A stretch of 64,000 nucleotides of DNA from an uncultured Lachnospiraceae bacterium (GCA_910585075.1 CAJUED010000011.1:31352-95351), one strand, 5' to 3'. Counted from the first letter of the stretch, positions 8,727-17,511 are shown. Program-made: numbers and translations. The notes: generated by a model from the sequence alone, not told the origin.

Positions 8727-9962
8727 TTAACTCAGGCCGCCACCCATATGGGGCACATTACTCTTAAGGAACCCTGCTCGGAATATGGCGTCCTCCCCGT
8801 ATTTTTTCCGAATCTGATCGACTGTCCTGTCCAATATCTCCAGCCTGTCATATTTCTCTAAATCAAAAAAATTATACTGCCGCACGGCATCCGTCCGGAC
8901 TTTGGAGGTATGCACACCTATCTGCCTGATTGGCGTTTTTTTATCCCAAAGCTTCTCAAATATCCGGTATGCCGCTCCATATATTTCCTCCGTCACATCC
9001 GTTGCCGTCGGTAACTGCATCTGCCTGCTCCCATACTGAAACTCATTGGTTGTCATATGGACGCTTACCTGGCTGATGCGCACATTATCCTCCCGCAGCC
9101 TTGCGCCGATTGTCTCGCACAGAGAAAGCATTAAATGTCTGGCATATTCCGAATTTGTGATATCCACAGGCGCCGTCAGGCTGTTTCCGTATCCCTTATT
9201 GGCCTCATGGGTAAACATGTAAGGCTCTAAATCCATGCCTCTTGCATATCCCTGTACCACTAAGCCGGTTGTTTTTAAATGCGCTTTTATCACTTTATCA
9301 TCCGCTTTTGCCAAATCGCCTATGGTGTAAATTCCCAGCTTATGAAGTTTGGCCGTGGTGGCACGTCCCACAAAGAAAAGTTCCGAAACCGGGAGGGGCC
9401 ACATCTTTTTTTCGATTTCTCCCGGGAACAGGGTATGAACCTTATCCGGCTTTGAAAAACCGCCGGCCATTTTGGAAAGCAGGAAATTTGTAGAAATCCC
9501 GATATTTACGGTAAATCCCAGCTCATCACGGATTTCATTTTTCAGACGGCATGCAAAGTTCTTCATTTGCCCTTTGCCATATAATTCCTCAAAGCCATCA
9601 AAGACACACCATGCCTCATCAATTGAGTACTGAATAACATTATCGCAATATTGCTTCAGCTTTGTAATAAAACTTCCGGACGCTTTCACGTACAACCCGT
9701 AGTCAGGAGGAACCACCACAAGGTGCGGACATTTCTGCCGGGCGGTTACTATGGCCTCCCCTGTCTGAATGCCGTACTTTTTAGCAGGGATGCTTTTGGC
9801 AAGGACAATGCCATGCCGCTTTTTCTGGTCTCCGCCTATAATACTGGGGATGTCTCTTAAATCCTCTTTCTCTCCAAGTATATTAACCCTGTACGCCGCT
9901 GTCCAGCTTAAAAATGCGCTGTTGACATCAATATGAAAAATATAGATTTTTTTGTCCATCAT
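8727..9962 (-). CDS. dinB: DNA polymerase IV (Y-family, DinB)
   Basis: A 411-residue error-prone Y-family polymerase for translesion synthesis. Catalytic carboxylates are visible in IFHIDVNSAF (Asp12) and YSIDEAW (Asp115/Glu116); the little-finger domain follows from about 240. The start chosen (ATG at 9962) overlaps the stop of the upstream gene as ATGA, a sign of coupling; a second ATG follows directly. The operon is driven by a promoter carrying two LexA boxes, so expression should be SOS-induced. This longer, DNA-pol-IV-like form without a C-terminal beta-clamp pentapeptide that I can recognise is typical of Clostridia. Confidence 0.93.
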   Translation of the reverse strand: MMDKKIYIFHIDVNSAFLSWTAAYRVNILGEKEDLRDIPSIIGGDQKKRHGIVLAKSIPAKKYGIQTGEAIVTARQKCPHLVVVPPDYGLYVKASGSFITKLKQYCDNVIQYSIDEAWCVFDGFEELYGKGQMKNFACRLKNEIRDELGFTVNIGISTNFLLSKMAGGFSKPDKVHTLFPGEIEKKMWPLPVSELFFVGRATTAKLHKLGIYTIGDLAKADDKVIKAHLKTTGLVVQGYARGMDLEPYMFTHEANKGYGNSLTAPVDITNSEYARHLMLSLCETIGARLREDNVRISQVSVHMTTNEFQYGSRQMQLPTATDVTEEIYGAAYRIFEKLWDKKTPIRQIGVHTSKVRTDAVRQYNFFDLEKYDRLEILDRTVDQIRKKYGEDAIFRAGFLKSNVPHMGGGLS

Positions 9963-10273
9963 GAAAGGAATTGGAAGATTCTCCACTTCTGGCTTTCCAC
10001 GCTGTATCTGATTTCCATGATTCTTTGTATGTTGCTAATGAGTGCCATGCAGATAAACCGGATTTCCCTGATTCCCACGTAGTTTTTCTCATCACGTGAT
10101 ACCACTTTTTCTATCCGAATCGTTTCTATCGCATCTTCAGCCGTTTGAAAGCGGAAACGGATTGGCGTAATGCTGCCTGTCGTATCCATCCCGCAAATCA
10201 TTTGGATTGGTATATTTACAGGAGATAATGTCCCCATCTTTTTCTGTTCTTCCCTATTTGTGTTTTCTTCCAT
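9959..10273 (-). CDS. Small conserved protein of the dinB operon, function unknown
   Basis: A 104-residue protein (MEENTNREEQKK start chosen for the AAGGGG ribosome binding site 8 bases upstream; a GTG nine bases earlier is an alternative). It has a beta-rich core, GMDTTGSITPIRFRFQ..., ending SVESQKWRIFQFLS. I recognise the pattern as a protein often encoded directly before dinB in Clostridia, but know of no assigned function. Placement is similar to YolD-like proteins before UvrX, though the sequence is not clearly YolD. Stop and dinB start overlap, and both are under LexA control. Confidence 0.75.
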   Translation of the reverse strand: MEENTNREEQKKMGTLSPVNIPIQMICGMDTTGSITPIRFRFQTAEDAIETIRIEKVVSRDEKNYVGIREIRFICMALISNIQRIMEIRYSVESQKWRIFQFLS

Positions 10274-10291
10274 TCCATCCACCCCTTTTCT

Positions 10292-10339
10292 CGAACATAA
10301 GTTTGTTTATATGATAATAAACGTATGTTCGTTTGTAAA
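10292..10339 (-). promoter_or_regulatory. SOS promoter of the dinB operon with two LexA (DinR) boxes
   Basis: On the minus strand, TTTACA (10339-10334) and TATCAT (10316-10311) are spaced by 17 bases. LexA box A, CGAACATACGTTTA (10331-10318), lies between them and matches the Firmicutes consensus CGAACRNRYGTTYC at all but the last base. A second, weaker box, CGAACATAAGTTTG (plus strand 10292-10305), lies just downstream of the start site. Together they predict tight LexA repression and DNA-damage induction. Confidence 0.88.
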
Positions 10340-10402
10340 GTGGAAATAGATGCCAGGTAAGAAAATAGCACTTTTTATTAAGACATATATCTTTAAACTT
10401 GC

Positions 10403-10426
10403 TATAATGGTCGGAGTACAAGGAGG
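10403..10426 (+). promoter_or_regulatory. Extended -10 promoter and ribosome binding site of the araC-clpP operon
   Basis: TGCTATAAT (the TATAAT at 10403-10408) is an extended -10; no good -35 is visible. AGGAGGG at 10421-10427 precedes the ATG at 10434. Confidence 0.65.
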
Positions 10427-10433
10427 GTACGCA

Positions 10434-10913
10434 ATGAAAGACCAAAAAGAAACTGTCAGGAAAGTCATAAACTACATTGAGCAAAATTTAGAGAAGGAAA
10501 TCAATCTGGATAATATATCAAAAAATATTGGCTATTCCAAATTCTACCTTAACCGAGTTTTTACGGAGCAGACAGGAATTACCATTTATAAATATCTGCA
10601 AAACCGCAGACTTACGATTGCGGCAGAAAAACTGGTCAGGACTGATAAGCCAATAACGCAAATTGCATACGAAGCCGGGTATGATACGCAACAATCATTT
10701 TCTTTTGCTTTTAAACAAGTATATTTATATCCGCCGAAAGCTTATAGGAATATTGGAATCTTTGTGCCAAAGCAAAACAGAATTTCCATGAACTATAGTA
10801 CTATGTACTGTGGTACTATGCACCGTGATGCTATATACTCTGACACTATATGCTTTTCCTGTATACCCAGATACTACAAATTTATTACGGAAATCAAGGA
10901 GATTGCGGCATGA
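10434..10913 (+). CDS. Small AraC-family transcriptional regulator
   Basis: A 159-residue protein made almost only of the AraC/XylS DNA-binding domain: two helix-turn-helix motifs at about 8-110 (NISKNIGYSKFYLNRVF and ITQIAYEAGYDTQQSFSFAF). There is no N-terminal sensor, and the C-terminal 45 residues (rich in Tyr, Cys, Met, Asp) match no domain I know. The start is fixed by AGGAGGG. Its TGA overlaps the ATG of a clpP gene (ATGA), so the two are translationally coupled, an unusual partner for a protease subunit. SoxS/MarA-like one-domain regulators are often themselves Clp or Lon substrates, which would fit a feedback loop. Confidence 0.85.
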   Translation: MKDQKETVRKVINYIEQNLEKEINLDNISKNIGYSKFYLNRVFTEQTGITIYKYLQNRRLTIAAEKLVRTDKPITQIAYEAGYDTQQSFSFAFKQVYLYPPKAYRNIGIFVPKQNRISMNYSTMYCGTMHRDAIYSDTICFSCIPRYYKFITEIKEIAA

Positions 10914-11503
10914 GTACGATTCCTTATGTTATTGAGCAGACCAGCCGTGGAGAAAGAAGCTATGATATTTTTTCCCGGTTACTGTCCGACAGAATTATTT
11001 TTTTAGGGGAAGAAGTCAGTGATACTTCCGCCGGTATCATCATAGCGCAAATGCTCTTTTTAGAAGCGCAAGACCCAAATAAAGACATACAGCTTTATAT
11101 CAACAGCCCCGGTGGCTCAGTATCAGCCGGATTTGCAATTTATGATACTATGCAGTATATCAAATGCGACGTTTCCACTATATGTGTGGGACTTGCCGCA
11201 AGCTTTGGCGCTTTTTTGCTGGCGGGCGGTACACATGGAAAGCGTATGGCACTCGCTCATTCTGAAATCATGATACATCAACCGGCCATACATGGTAATG
11301 GTATCCAGGGGCAAGCCAGTGATATACAAATCATGTCAGACCATATACAAAAAAATAAACGGAAATTAAATCGCATTTTAGCGGAAAATACAGGGCGCTC
11401 TATTGAAGAAATTGAAAGAGATACGGACAGAGATAATTTTATGAGTGCGGACGAGGCCTTAGAATATGGTTTAATTGATTCTGTTATCTCGAAAAGACAA
11501 TAA
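10910..11503 (+). CDS. clpP: ATP-dependent Clp protease proteolytic subunit
   Basis: A 197-residue ClpP of normal length with an intact triad: Ser98 (AASFGAF), His123 (MIHQPAIHG) and Asp171 (ERDTDRD). It begins MSTIPYVIEQTSRGERSYDIFSRLL, so little or no propeptide is present. It is not next to clpX or tig, as the main clpP usually is, but coupled to an AraC regulator, so it is probably an additional paralog with conditional expression. It should form tetradecamers that need a Clp ATPase. Assignment as a paralog is an inference from context. Confidence 0.93.
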   Translation: MSTIPYVIEQTSRGERSYDIFSRLLSDRIIFLGEEVSDTSAGIIIAQMLFLEAQDPNKDIQLYINSPGGSVSAGFAIYDTMQYIKCDVSTICVGLAASFGAFLLAGGTHGKRMALAHSEIMIHQPAIHGNGIQGQASDIQIMSDHIQKNKRKLNRILAENTGRSIEEIERDTDRDNFMSADEALEYGLIDSVISKRQ

Positions 11504-11516
11504 ATGCATCATTTAT

Positions 11517-11558
11517 ATTCAGTAGGGCGACACCCTGAGAGCTGCCGCCTTACTGAAT
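11517..11558 (+). terminator. Hairpin after clpP, probable terminator
   Basis: The stem ATTCAGTAGGGCG pairs with CGCCTTACTGAAT (one G-U). It lies 14 bases after clpP. A clear U-run is missing, so termination may be weak. Confidence 0.55.
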
Positions 11559-11662
11559 TATAAAAATGCCTCTTAAACACTGTTTCCTTTTGCAGATAAA
11601 AGGAAAGGAAATTTGATGTATTTTTCATCATTTGTTGCACTTTTATAAGGAATCAGAAGCAT

Positions 11663-13231
11663 CTACATTCCTTCAAATAATCTCCGCTTCCGCTCAATCA
11701 TTTCATCGATTTTTTCTATGTAAAGACCCACATCCTTCACATTCTCACACCGCTCAATCTGCCCGCTGGGAAACACTCTCTTACTGATACTCCCTGCGCC
11801 AAGGGCTACGATACTTTGCTTCTCCTCCATGATCAATATGTTGTAGATTCCAAACTTATGTTCTTGCATACTGCAGTTCTCGCCTTCACCGCTCCTCCCC
11901 TGAAAACCGAGATTCTGCGGCTCTTTTCCAATTCTTCCATCCCGCGCATATCCCACGTTCTCAAAATTCCCGGACATATTTTTCTGGCGGTACAGGTAAT
12001 AAGGCACCATGCCCATCCTTTTTGCTCCGTCCGCCATGATGTGCATGGTCTCATCCGTATTTTTCAGAGAGGAAATACCGTTTTCCTCCACCCACTGATG
12101 GAGTCTTGAGGCCCGCTTTATTGCAAGGGAGTGCACCGTGAGGCTGTCAGGATTTAATTTTTCAATTTCGTCCATAGTCATTTGAACGTCCTCCAAAGTC
12201 TCCCCCGGCAGTCCCAGAATCAAATCCATATTAATGTTGGTAAAGCCAGCCTCCCTTGCCATAGCAAAGGCCTCCCTCACCTGTTCCACGGTGTGCTTTC
12301 GCCCGATTAAATCCAGGGTCTTTTGTTTCATGGTCTGGGGATTTACGGAAATTCTGTTTACCCCGTAAGCTTTCAGCACCCGAAGTTTTTCCGGCGTAAT
12401 ACTGTCCGCCCGCCCGGCTTCTACCGTAAATTCTTTTAGATTTGAGAGGTCGAAGCTGTCTCTTATCTTGGACAGAAGCCTTGCAAGTTCTTCCGGTTCC
12501 AAAGTGGTGGGCGTGCCGCCGCCAATATAAACGGTATCCAGCACCTTATCGCTATGGCTCTCCGCCACATAATCAATTTCTTTTTCCAGTGCATCCAGAT
12601 ATAGATGAATCTTCTTTTTCCATGACACAATAGGGTACGACGTAAAGGAACAGTACAGGCAGGTGGTTGGGCAAAAGGGAATGCCAATGTACAGGCTGTA
12701 CCCGTTTTCGTAGTGGAGGCCGTCAAGCAAGGCCTTCTCCCTTTTGGCAATATCTATGGACAATTTCCCTTTTTCATCACTGATAAAATAGGTGTCCTTC
12801 ATGTAATTTAAAATATCTTCTTCCGTCCTGCCTTCCTCCAGCATGGTCATGGGAATTTTCGTTGGGCGGATTCCGGTAAGCGTCCCCCAGGGTAATTCTT
12901 TTCCCCTATGCGCCGAGAGAGTATTGTAAATCAGTTTTTTTAAACGGTTTTTCACCTCTACCCTCTCCAAATCTCCGGATAATTCCACTTTTCCCCCACC
13001 AAAAGAAGCCGTTCCCTCACCCCCGCACACAAGGGTAAGTGAAACAGCTTCCTCCGTAAATTGAAGGTGCAGGGTTTCTGCCGCCTCCAAGGTTTCTTCC
13101 TCTCCTGTTACCACTTTTACATCTTTGTCGGGATAAAAAGCCTTCACCAATGAGTGGATATCATACTCAAATCCCGCCTGATTTACCGTAACTTTGATCA
13201 AATCCTGTTTGATTGAATCTTCCTTCTTCAT
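11663..13231 (-). CDS. hemZ: Oxygen-independent coproporphyrinogen dehydrogenase-like radical SAM protein HemZ
   Basis: A 522-residue radical SAM protein of the HemN/HemZ family. An N-terminal HemZ-specific region (1-170) precedes the Fe-S/SAM motif CPTTCLYCSF (CxxxCxxC), the GGGTPT block and a HemN-like TIM barrel with GLPGETLEDV. Family members convert coproporphyrinogen III to protoporphyrinogen IX, but the substrate of many clostridial HemZ proteins is unproven and the window shows no other haem genes. It lies 58 bases downstream of glmS on the same strand. Confidence 0.85.
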   Translation of the reverse strand: MKKEDSIKQDLIKVTVNQAGFEYDIHSLVKAFYPDKDVKVVTGEEETLEAAETLHLQFTEEAVSLTLVCGGEGTASFGGGKVELSGDLERVEVKNRLKKLIYNTLSAHRGKELPWGTLTGIRPTKIPMTMLEEGRTEEDILNYMKDTYFISDEKGKLSIDIAKREKALLDGLHYENGYSLYIGIPFCPTTCLYCSFTSYPIVSWKKKIHLYLDALEKEIDYVAESHSDKVLDTVYIGGGTPTTLEPEELARLLSKIRDSFDLSNLKEFTVEAGRADSITPEKLRVLKAYGVNRISVNPQTMKQKTLDLIGRKHTVEQVREAFAMAREAGFTNINMDLILGLPGETLEDVQMTMDEIEKLNPDSLTVHSLAIKRASRLHQWVEENGISSLKNTDETMHIMADGAKRMGMVPYYLYRQKNMSGNFENVGYARDGRIGKEPQNLGFQGRSGEGENCSMQEHKFGIYNILIMEEKQSIVALGAGSISKRVFPSGQIERCENVKDVGLYIEKIDEMIERKRRLFEGM

Positions 13232-13289
13232 CTTGTCATTGCTTCCCTTATCTTTATATACATTTTTTATATTTATCTTTTTATGCTGC

Positions 13290-15107
13290 CTATTCCACCG
13301 TCACAACCTTCGCCAGATTCCTTGGTTTATCCACATCAAGTCCCTTGTCAAGGGATACAAAGTAGGCGATAAGCTGCAATACAATGGACGCCGGCATTAC
13401 CATAAAAGGATCGTCCATCTTAGGCAGTCTGTAGACGCAGCTCCACTGCTCCCCTTCATCCAGGGTTTCGTTTTCCTTGATCAGGAGCAGAACCCTTGCT
13501 CCCCTTGACTGCACCTCACGGATATTGGACAGCTCCTTACTCTTTAACTTATCCTGGGTCACCACGGCGATGACCGGCGTATCCTCCGTAATCAGCGCAA
13601 TGGTTCCATGCTTAAGCTCCCCGGACGCATAGGCTTCCGAGTGAATATAGGAAACTTCCTTTAATTTTAAAGACCCCTCCAGCAAAATGGAATAATCCAG
13701 TCCACGCCCAATCATAAACACATCCCGGGCGTTTAAAATCACCCCTGCCAGACGGTGGATTTCCTCCTTTGTCTCTAACACCTTTGCCATCACCTGGGGA
13801 ATCCGCTGCAGCTCCTCCATATAGCTTAAAAGGCGTTCTTCTTCCCAAAGGCCTCTGGCCATGGCCATCCTTGCCGTGATTAAGTACAGTACTGCAAGCT
13901 GGGTGGTGTACGCCTTGGTGCTGGCCACCGCAATTTCAGGCCCTGCGTTGGTGTAAATCACATACTCGCTGGCCCTTGCAATGGAGGCTCCTTTTACATT
14001 TACAATGGAGATACTTGGTGAGCCGCATTTACGCGCAAATTTGAGGGCTTCCAGAGTATCAATGGTTTCCCCTGACTGGGAAATAGCTATCACCAATGTA
14101 TCCTTGTTCACCACCGGGTCATTATACATAAATTCGGAAGCCATCACAACATCCACGTGGATACCAATCATTGCCTGAATCAGGCTCTTTCCCACCAGGC
14201 CTGCGTGCATGGCGGTTCCACAGGCAATCACGCAGATTCTCTTACAGTCCGCAAGCATTGCATCCGGTATCCCTTCCTCGGAAAAGTCCGGTTTTCCGTC
14301 CTTAATTCTGGGAAGTATGGTCTCCTCGATCACCTGAGGCTGTTCCATAATTTCTTTTTCCATATAAAAAGGATATCCGCCCTTACCGCTGCGGCTTACA
14401 TCCCAGTCCACCTTCAGCCAGTCAATTGCCGCCTTATCTCCGGACAGGTCAAACATCTCGATTTTTTCCGGCGAAAGGCAGATAACATGAAATTCGGGCA
14501 CCACAAAATAATCCGTGGTAAAGGGCACAATTGCCGCCACGTCGGAGGCCAGCATGGCCCCGCCTTCCGTTACCGCCGCCACAATAGGGCTTACATTCCG
14601 TACCGCAAATATTTTATCCGGTTGGTCTTCAAATAAAATTGCCAGCGCAAAAGTTCCTTTCAGCTTCAGCACCGTCCTGCGTATTGCCGAATAAGGATCT
14701 CCGTTATAAAAATGCTCCAGCACTGCAGCCACCACTTCGCTGTCGGTCTCGGACTTTAGCTGTCCCTCTAACCCGTACTTTTCCGTCAGTTCCTTATAAT
14801 TTTCAATAATGCCATTGTGTATCAAGGTAATTTTGCCGAATTTATGGGGATGGGCATTTGCGTCCGACACACCCCCATGAGTAGCCCACCTGGTATGACC
14901 AATTCCGCACTGCCCCAAAGGCTTACGCTCCTCAAACAGCTCCCGCAGGTCCTTCACACGCCCCGCCCGCTTCACAATCTGAGTTTTGCCTTCATTTAAA
15001 AGAGCAATACCGGCGCTGTCATATCCTCTGTACTCCAGAAGCTCAAGCGCATCCAACATAATCATTCCCGCATTACCTTTTCCTGTATATCCGATAATTC
15101 CACACAT
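13290..15107 (-). CDS. glmS: Glutamine--fructose-6-phosphate aminotransferase (isomerizing)
   Basis: A 605-residue enzyme that makes glucosamine-6-phosphate, the first step to UDP-GlcNAc and peptidoglycan. The start at 15107 gives MCGIIGY, exposing the catalytic Cys after Met removal. The glutaminase domain (1-235) is followed by two SIS isomerase domains (CGTAMHAGLVGK and GRGLDYSILLEGSLKLKE), and the C-terminus LAKVVTVE is typical. The leader carries a glmS ribozyme, so the mRNA should be self-cleaved when GlcN6P is plentiful. Confidence 0.97.
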   Translation of the reverse strand: MCGIIGYTGKGNAGMIMLDALELLEYRGYDSAGIALLNEGKTQIVKRAGRVKDLRELFEERKPLGQCGIGHTRWATHGGVSDANAHPHKFGKITLIHNGIIENYKELTEKYGLEGQLKSETDSEVVAAVLEHFYNGDPYSAIRRTVLKLKGTFALAILFEDQPDKIFAVRNVSPIVAAVTEGGAMLASDVAAIVPFTTDYFVVPEFHVICLSPEKIEMFDLSGDKAAIDWLKVDWDVSRSGKGGYPFYMEKEIMEQPQVIEETILPRIKDGKPDFSEEGIPDAMLADCKRICVIACGTAMHAGLVGKSLIQAMIGIHVDVVMASEFMYNDPVVNKDTLVIAISQSGETIDTLEALKFARKCGSPSISIVNVKGASIARASEYVIYTNAGPEIAVASTKAYTTQLAVLYLITARMAMARGLWEEERLLSYMEELQRIPQVMAKVLETKEEIHRLAGVILNARDVFMIGRGLDYSILLEGSLKLKEVSYIHSEAYASGELKHGTIALITEDTPVIAVVTQDKLKSKELSNIREVQSRGARVLLLIKENETLDEGEQWSCVYRLPKMDDPFMVMPASIVLQLIAYFVSLDKGLDVDKPRNLAKVVTVE

Positions 15108-15189
15108 TTTTGTTTCCCTCATCTTTTCTGTCAATCTATTGTATGTTCCACTTGCGCTTGCTGCGCATAGCCTGCCGCCCATGGAACTG

Positions 15190-15340
15190 TTTTTATTTAC
15201 TTCCGTTATACCGTATTTGTTTTGCAGTTACCCGCATATTTGCCGGTATATCTCGCACCGGAAGCGGTACGAAAGAGCACCCGCCGAATTTTCGATAACT
15301 CTTTTCCTCGTCAACCTTTCCTCTGAAAGGCCATGGCGCT
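15190..15340 (-). ncRNA. glmS ribozyme-riboswitch (GlcN6P-activated)
   Basis: The minus-strand leader of glmS shows the conserved ribozyme blocks. The cleavage site is A|GCGCC (between 15340 and 15339). AGGTTGACGAGG lies at about 15323-15306, TTATCGAAAATTCGGCGGGT at about 15301-15282, then the P3/P4 hairpin region. This order matches Bacillus subtilis glmS RNA. The 3' boundary is approximate. Cleavage feeds back on glmS when its product is abundant. Confidence 0.9.
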
Positions 15341-15511
15341 AGATGAAGGGAAACAATGACAATTATCCGTATTCAATTATCAAAGTCCGGGTGAACATTT
15401 CCCGCCTGTTCATACTGCAAAATCGCAAATACGAAATACATACAGTATTCTTCAACAACCTGTTTTTTGCAAAACACACAGAAAATAATTCACGAATGCT
15501 ATTATACACAA
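15341..15511. other. Intergenic region upstream of the glmS ribozyme
   Basis: This 170-base AT-rich stretch between the glmS leader and the yerB-like gene's terminator must hold the glmS promoter, but I cannot choose a convincing -35/-10 pair. No coding region or other structure is seen. Confidence 0.4.
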
Positions 15512-15540
15512 AAGACCGATAGTTGTAAACTACCGGTCTT
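15512..15540 (-). terminator. Terminator of the YerB-like lipoprotein gene
   Basis: The 11-bp hairpin AAGACCGGTAG / CTATCGGTCTT (minus strand) lies 8 bases after the stop codon, followed by TTTTGTG. Confidence 0.8.
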
Positions 15541-15547
15541 CTTATAT

Positions 15548-16747
15548 TTATTTATATTCCACAAATTCCCCATATTCTTCCCAGATATTGCAAACCCACG
15601 TTTTGCCCTGATTGAATATGATTTCTTCTCCGTCCTCGTCAAAGAACTTTGCCGGTGTGGCGTCGCCGTCGTACCGCTCCCAGGTTCCCTTGATCACCTT
15701 TCCGCCGGTAAAGACAATGGCATCCCCTTCCCCGTGCACCCCAAAGGCCAGGTAATCATGGTCGTCTCTCACTTCCCCATGGCAGTACTGGAAAACCACA
15801 TTGGAAACTGTCAGCTGGCTCTCGTCCAGCTCGTCAATCTGTTCTTCCCCGTTCTGGTATCTGTAGTAGAGCTTATCCTCGCTGTTGTATTCAAAATAAG
15901 GGTTATAAGCGCCGTATCCTCCCTTGTTTCCTTCGCTGCCTCCCGGATAAATCATGGTTGCGTCTTGTGCATCCTCATAATTGTCCTCAGCCCTCACATC
16001 ATCCCCTGCAAAGGTAAAAGGCGGCACATAGGCATCATCATATTCCCAGTCATAGGAAAGCCGTTCCGCCGCTTCCAGCATCCCGTCTATAACAAGATAG
16101 CCTGTAAACTCCGTGGCGTAACCCGGACGGCTGACTCTGGCAAAGGCTTCGTGGGCGGGGTTATAAATTCCCTCTACCGCCGCGCTGATATTCTGAACCG
16201 TATCCCGGTTGATCAATTCCTCCACATAAGGCCTTGCCAGCCCCCAGTTGCAGTAGATTGCCTCATATCCCATTGCCACATATACAAAATAGTCCCGGCT
16301 GCTCCTTACGGGCCCAATTCTGTCCAAATCATCAAAATCTTCAAAAACCGCCATCAGTCTGGTGATACGTCCCTCCACAGGCGCTTCATAAATGATGCTA
16401 GCCTTGGAGATACCATATTGAGGCATTGCAGGTGAATTGTTGGGTATCATAACCGCAATGGGTCTTCTGGTAACCACCTTTTCATCCTTCCACTCACCGG
16501 TCAGATAGCTTTGCATCTTTCCATCCACGGCTTCTCTTTCCGAAATAGTAGGAAATCCCGTCAGTGTGGGCTCCGGTTCAGGCGTAGGCTGCTCCTCGAT
16601 TTTCTCCGCAGAGGGCTCCGGCTGGGGCGGTTCTTCCGTTTTGCCGCACCCTGTAAGCATCATTCCCGCCAGCACACCTGCTGTTATCATCAAACGCAGC
16701 CTCGCTCCGCGAAGCGGCTTATTGAATAAAAAGATTTTTTTCCTCAT
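15548..16747 (-). CDS. yerB: DUF3048 (YerB-like) lipoprotein
   Basis: A 399-residue secreted protein. The signal peptide ends in the lipobox LTGC (Cys34), then a Pro/Glu-rich linker (about 37-62), then a DUF3048 N-terminal domain (VVTRRPIAVMIPNNSPAMPQYG, the RIGPVRSSRDYFV block) and its C-terminal domain (VTFSNVVFQY-like to the end). It is anchored outside the membrane. Function is unknown; B. subtilis YerB is the best-known relative. It ends at a terminator and stands alone. Confidence 0.85.
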   Translation of the reverse strand: MRKKIFLFNKPLRGARLRLMITAGVLAGMMLTGCGKTEEPPQPEPSAEKIEEQPTPEPEPTLTGFPTISEREAVDGKMQSYLTGEWKDEKVVTRRPIAVMIPNNSPAMPQYGISKASIIYEAPVEGRITRLMAVFEDFDDLDRIGPVRSSRDYFVYVAMGYEAIYCNWGLARPYVEELINRDTVQNISAAVEGIYNPAHEAFARVSRPGYATEFTGYLVIDGMLEAAERLSYDWEYDDAYVPPFTFAGDDVRAEDNYEDAQDATMIYPGGSEGNKGGYGAYNPYFEYNSEDKLYYRYQNGEEQIDELDESQLTVSNVVFQYCHGEVRDDHDYLAFGVHGEGDAIVFTGGKVIKGTWERYDGDATPAKFFDEDGEEIIFNQGKTWVCNIWEEYGEFVEYK

Positions 16748-16796
16748 TACCTTTTCGATTCCTTTCTTCTAATATCTTTTGCATATTTCCCCGGTC

Positions 16797-16842
16797 TGCA
16801 CCAAACGCCTCCTTACTCCGCAGGCGGCTTATCAGACCATCC
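16797..16842 (-). other. Nested hairpin after the MBL hydrolase gene
   Basis: On the minus strand GGTCTG...CAGACC encloses GCCTGC/AGGAGGC-type pairing. It lies 40 bases after the stop at 16882 and lacks a U-run, so it may be a transcript-stabilising 3' end rather than a classical terminator. Confidence 0.4.
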
Positions 16843-16881
16843 TACAAAATTATTCCTGTTCAGCGAACCGATTTACAGAAT

Positions 16882-17511
16882 TTATATAAACGGATTGTAC
16901 TGCTTCTCGTATCCTATGGTCGTACTCTCCCCATGTCCCGGATAAACCTTCACATCCTCCGGAAGGGGCATCAGCTTTTCCTTGATGGAGCGCACCAAAG
17001 TGCTCATGCTGCCTGTGGGCAAATCGGTTCTTCCCACAGATTCCTGAAATAAAGTATCCCCACTAATCAGTATTTTATCATCTGCAAAATAATAGCAGCA
17101 GCTTCCCTTGGTATGACCGGGAGTGGCAATGAGTTTAAAGCTTATCCCTTCAATGGTAACTTCCTCTCCGTCCTTTAGATAAGTATCCGCTTTGATCGCG
17201 CAGGGTCTTCCCGCACCCTTGGAAACATTTACCGAAGGATTTTCGCAGACCTCCTTTTCCTCCTCATAGGCGTATACTTTCGCCCCGGAAAGCTCCCTTA
17301 AGGCTTCCACGCCCCAGATATGGTCAAAGTGACCATGAGTCAGCAAAATAGCCGCCACGGTAAAACCTTTTTCCTTAAGACCGTTATAAATGTACTCCCC
17401 TTTATCCGCCGGGTCGAAGACAAGGGCTTTATCTGTGCCCTCCTGGTATACAAAATAGCAGTTCGTCTGACAAATTCCCAGCATAATTCTTCCAATTTTT
17501 AAATTTGACAT
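16882..17511 (-). CDS. MBL-fold metallo-hydrolase (glyoxalase II-like)
   Basis: A 209-residue metallo-beta-lactamase-fold hydrolase with the dinuclear site THGHFDH (His59, His61, Asp63, His64), later ATPGHTKGS and SGDTLF, and a C-terminal YPGHGESTTIG. It is the short GloB-like type common after rel in Firmicutes, where the true substrate is rarely known. It starts behind AGAGGAG and follows rel by about 120 bases on the same strand, so it is probably co-transcribed. Confidence 0.9.
   Translation of the reverse strand: MSNLKIGRIMLGICQTNCYFVYQEGTDKALVFDPADKGEYIYNGLKEKGFTVAAILLTHGHFDHIWGVEALRELSGAKVYAYEEEKEVCENPSVNVSKGAGRPCAIKADTYLKDGEEVTIEGISFKLIATPGHTKGSCCYYFADDKILISGDTLFQESVGRTDLPTGSMSTLVRSIKEKLMPLPEDVKVYPGHGESTTIGYEKQYNPFI

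Noticed and set aside
8446..8730. 94-residue plus-strand frame between SRAP and dinB
   Set aside because: It runs through a GC-rich folded intergenic stretch with no ribosome site or recognisable protein pattern.
9962..9986. Longer dinB with GTG start at 9986
   Set aside because: The ATG at 9962 overlaps the upstream stop as ATGA and gives the normal N-terminus.
15467..16435. 322-residue plus-strand open frame
   Set aside because: Shadow of the YerB-like lipoprotein; no start signal and no family pattern.
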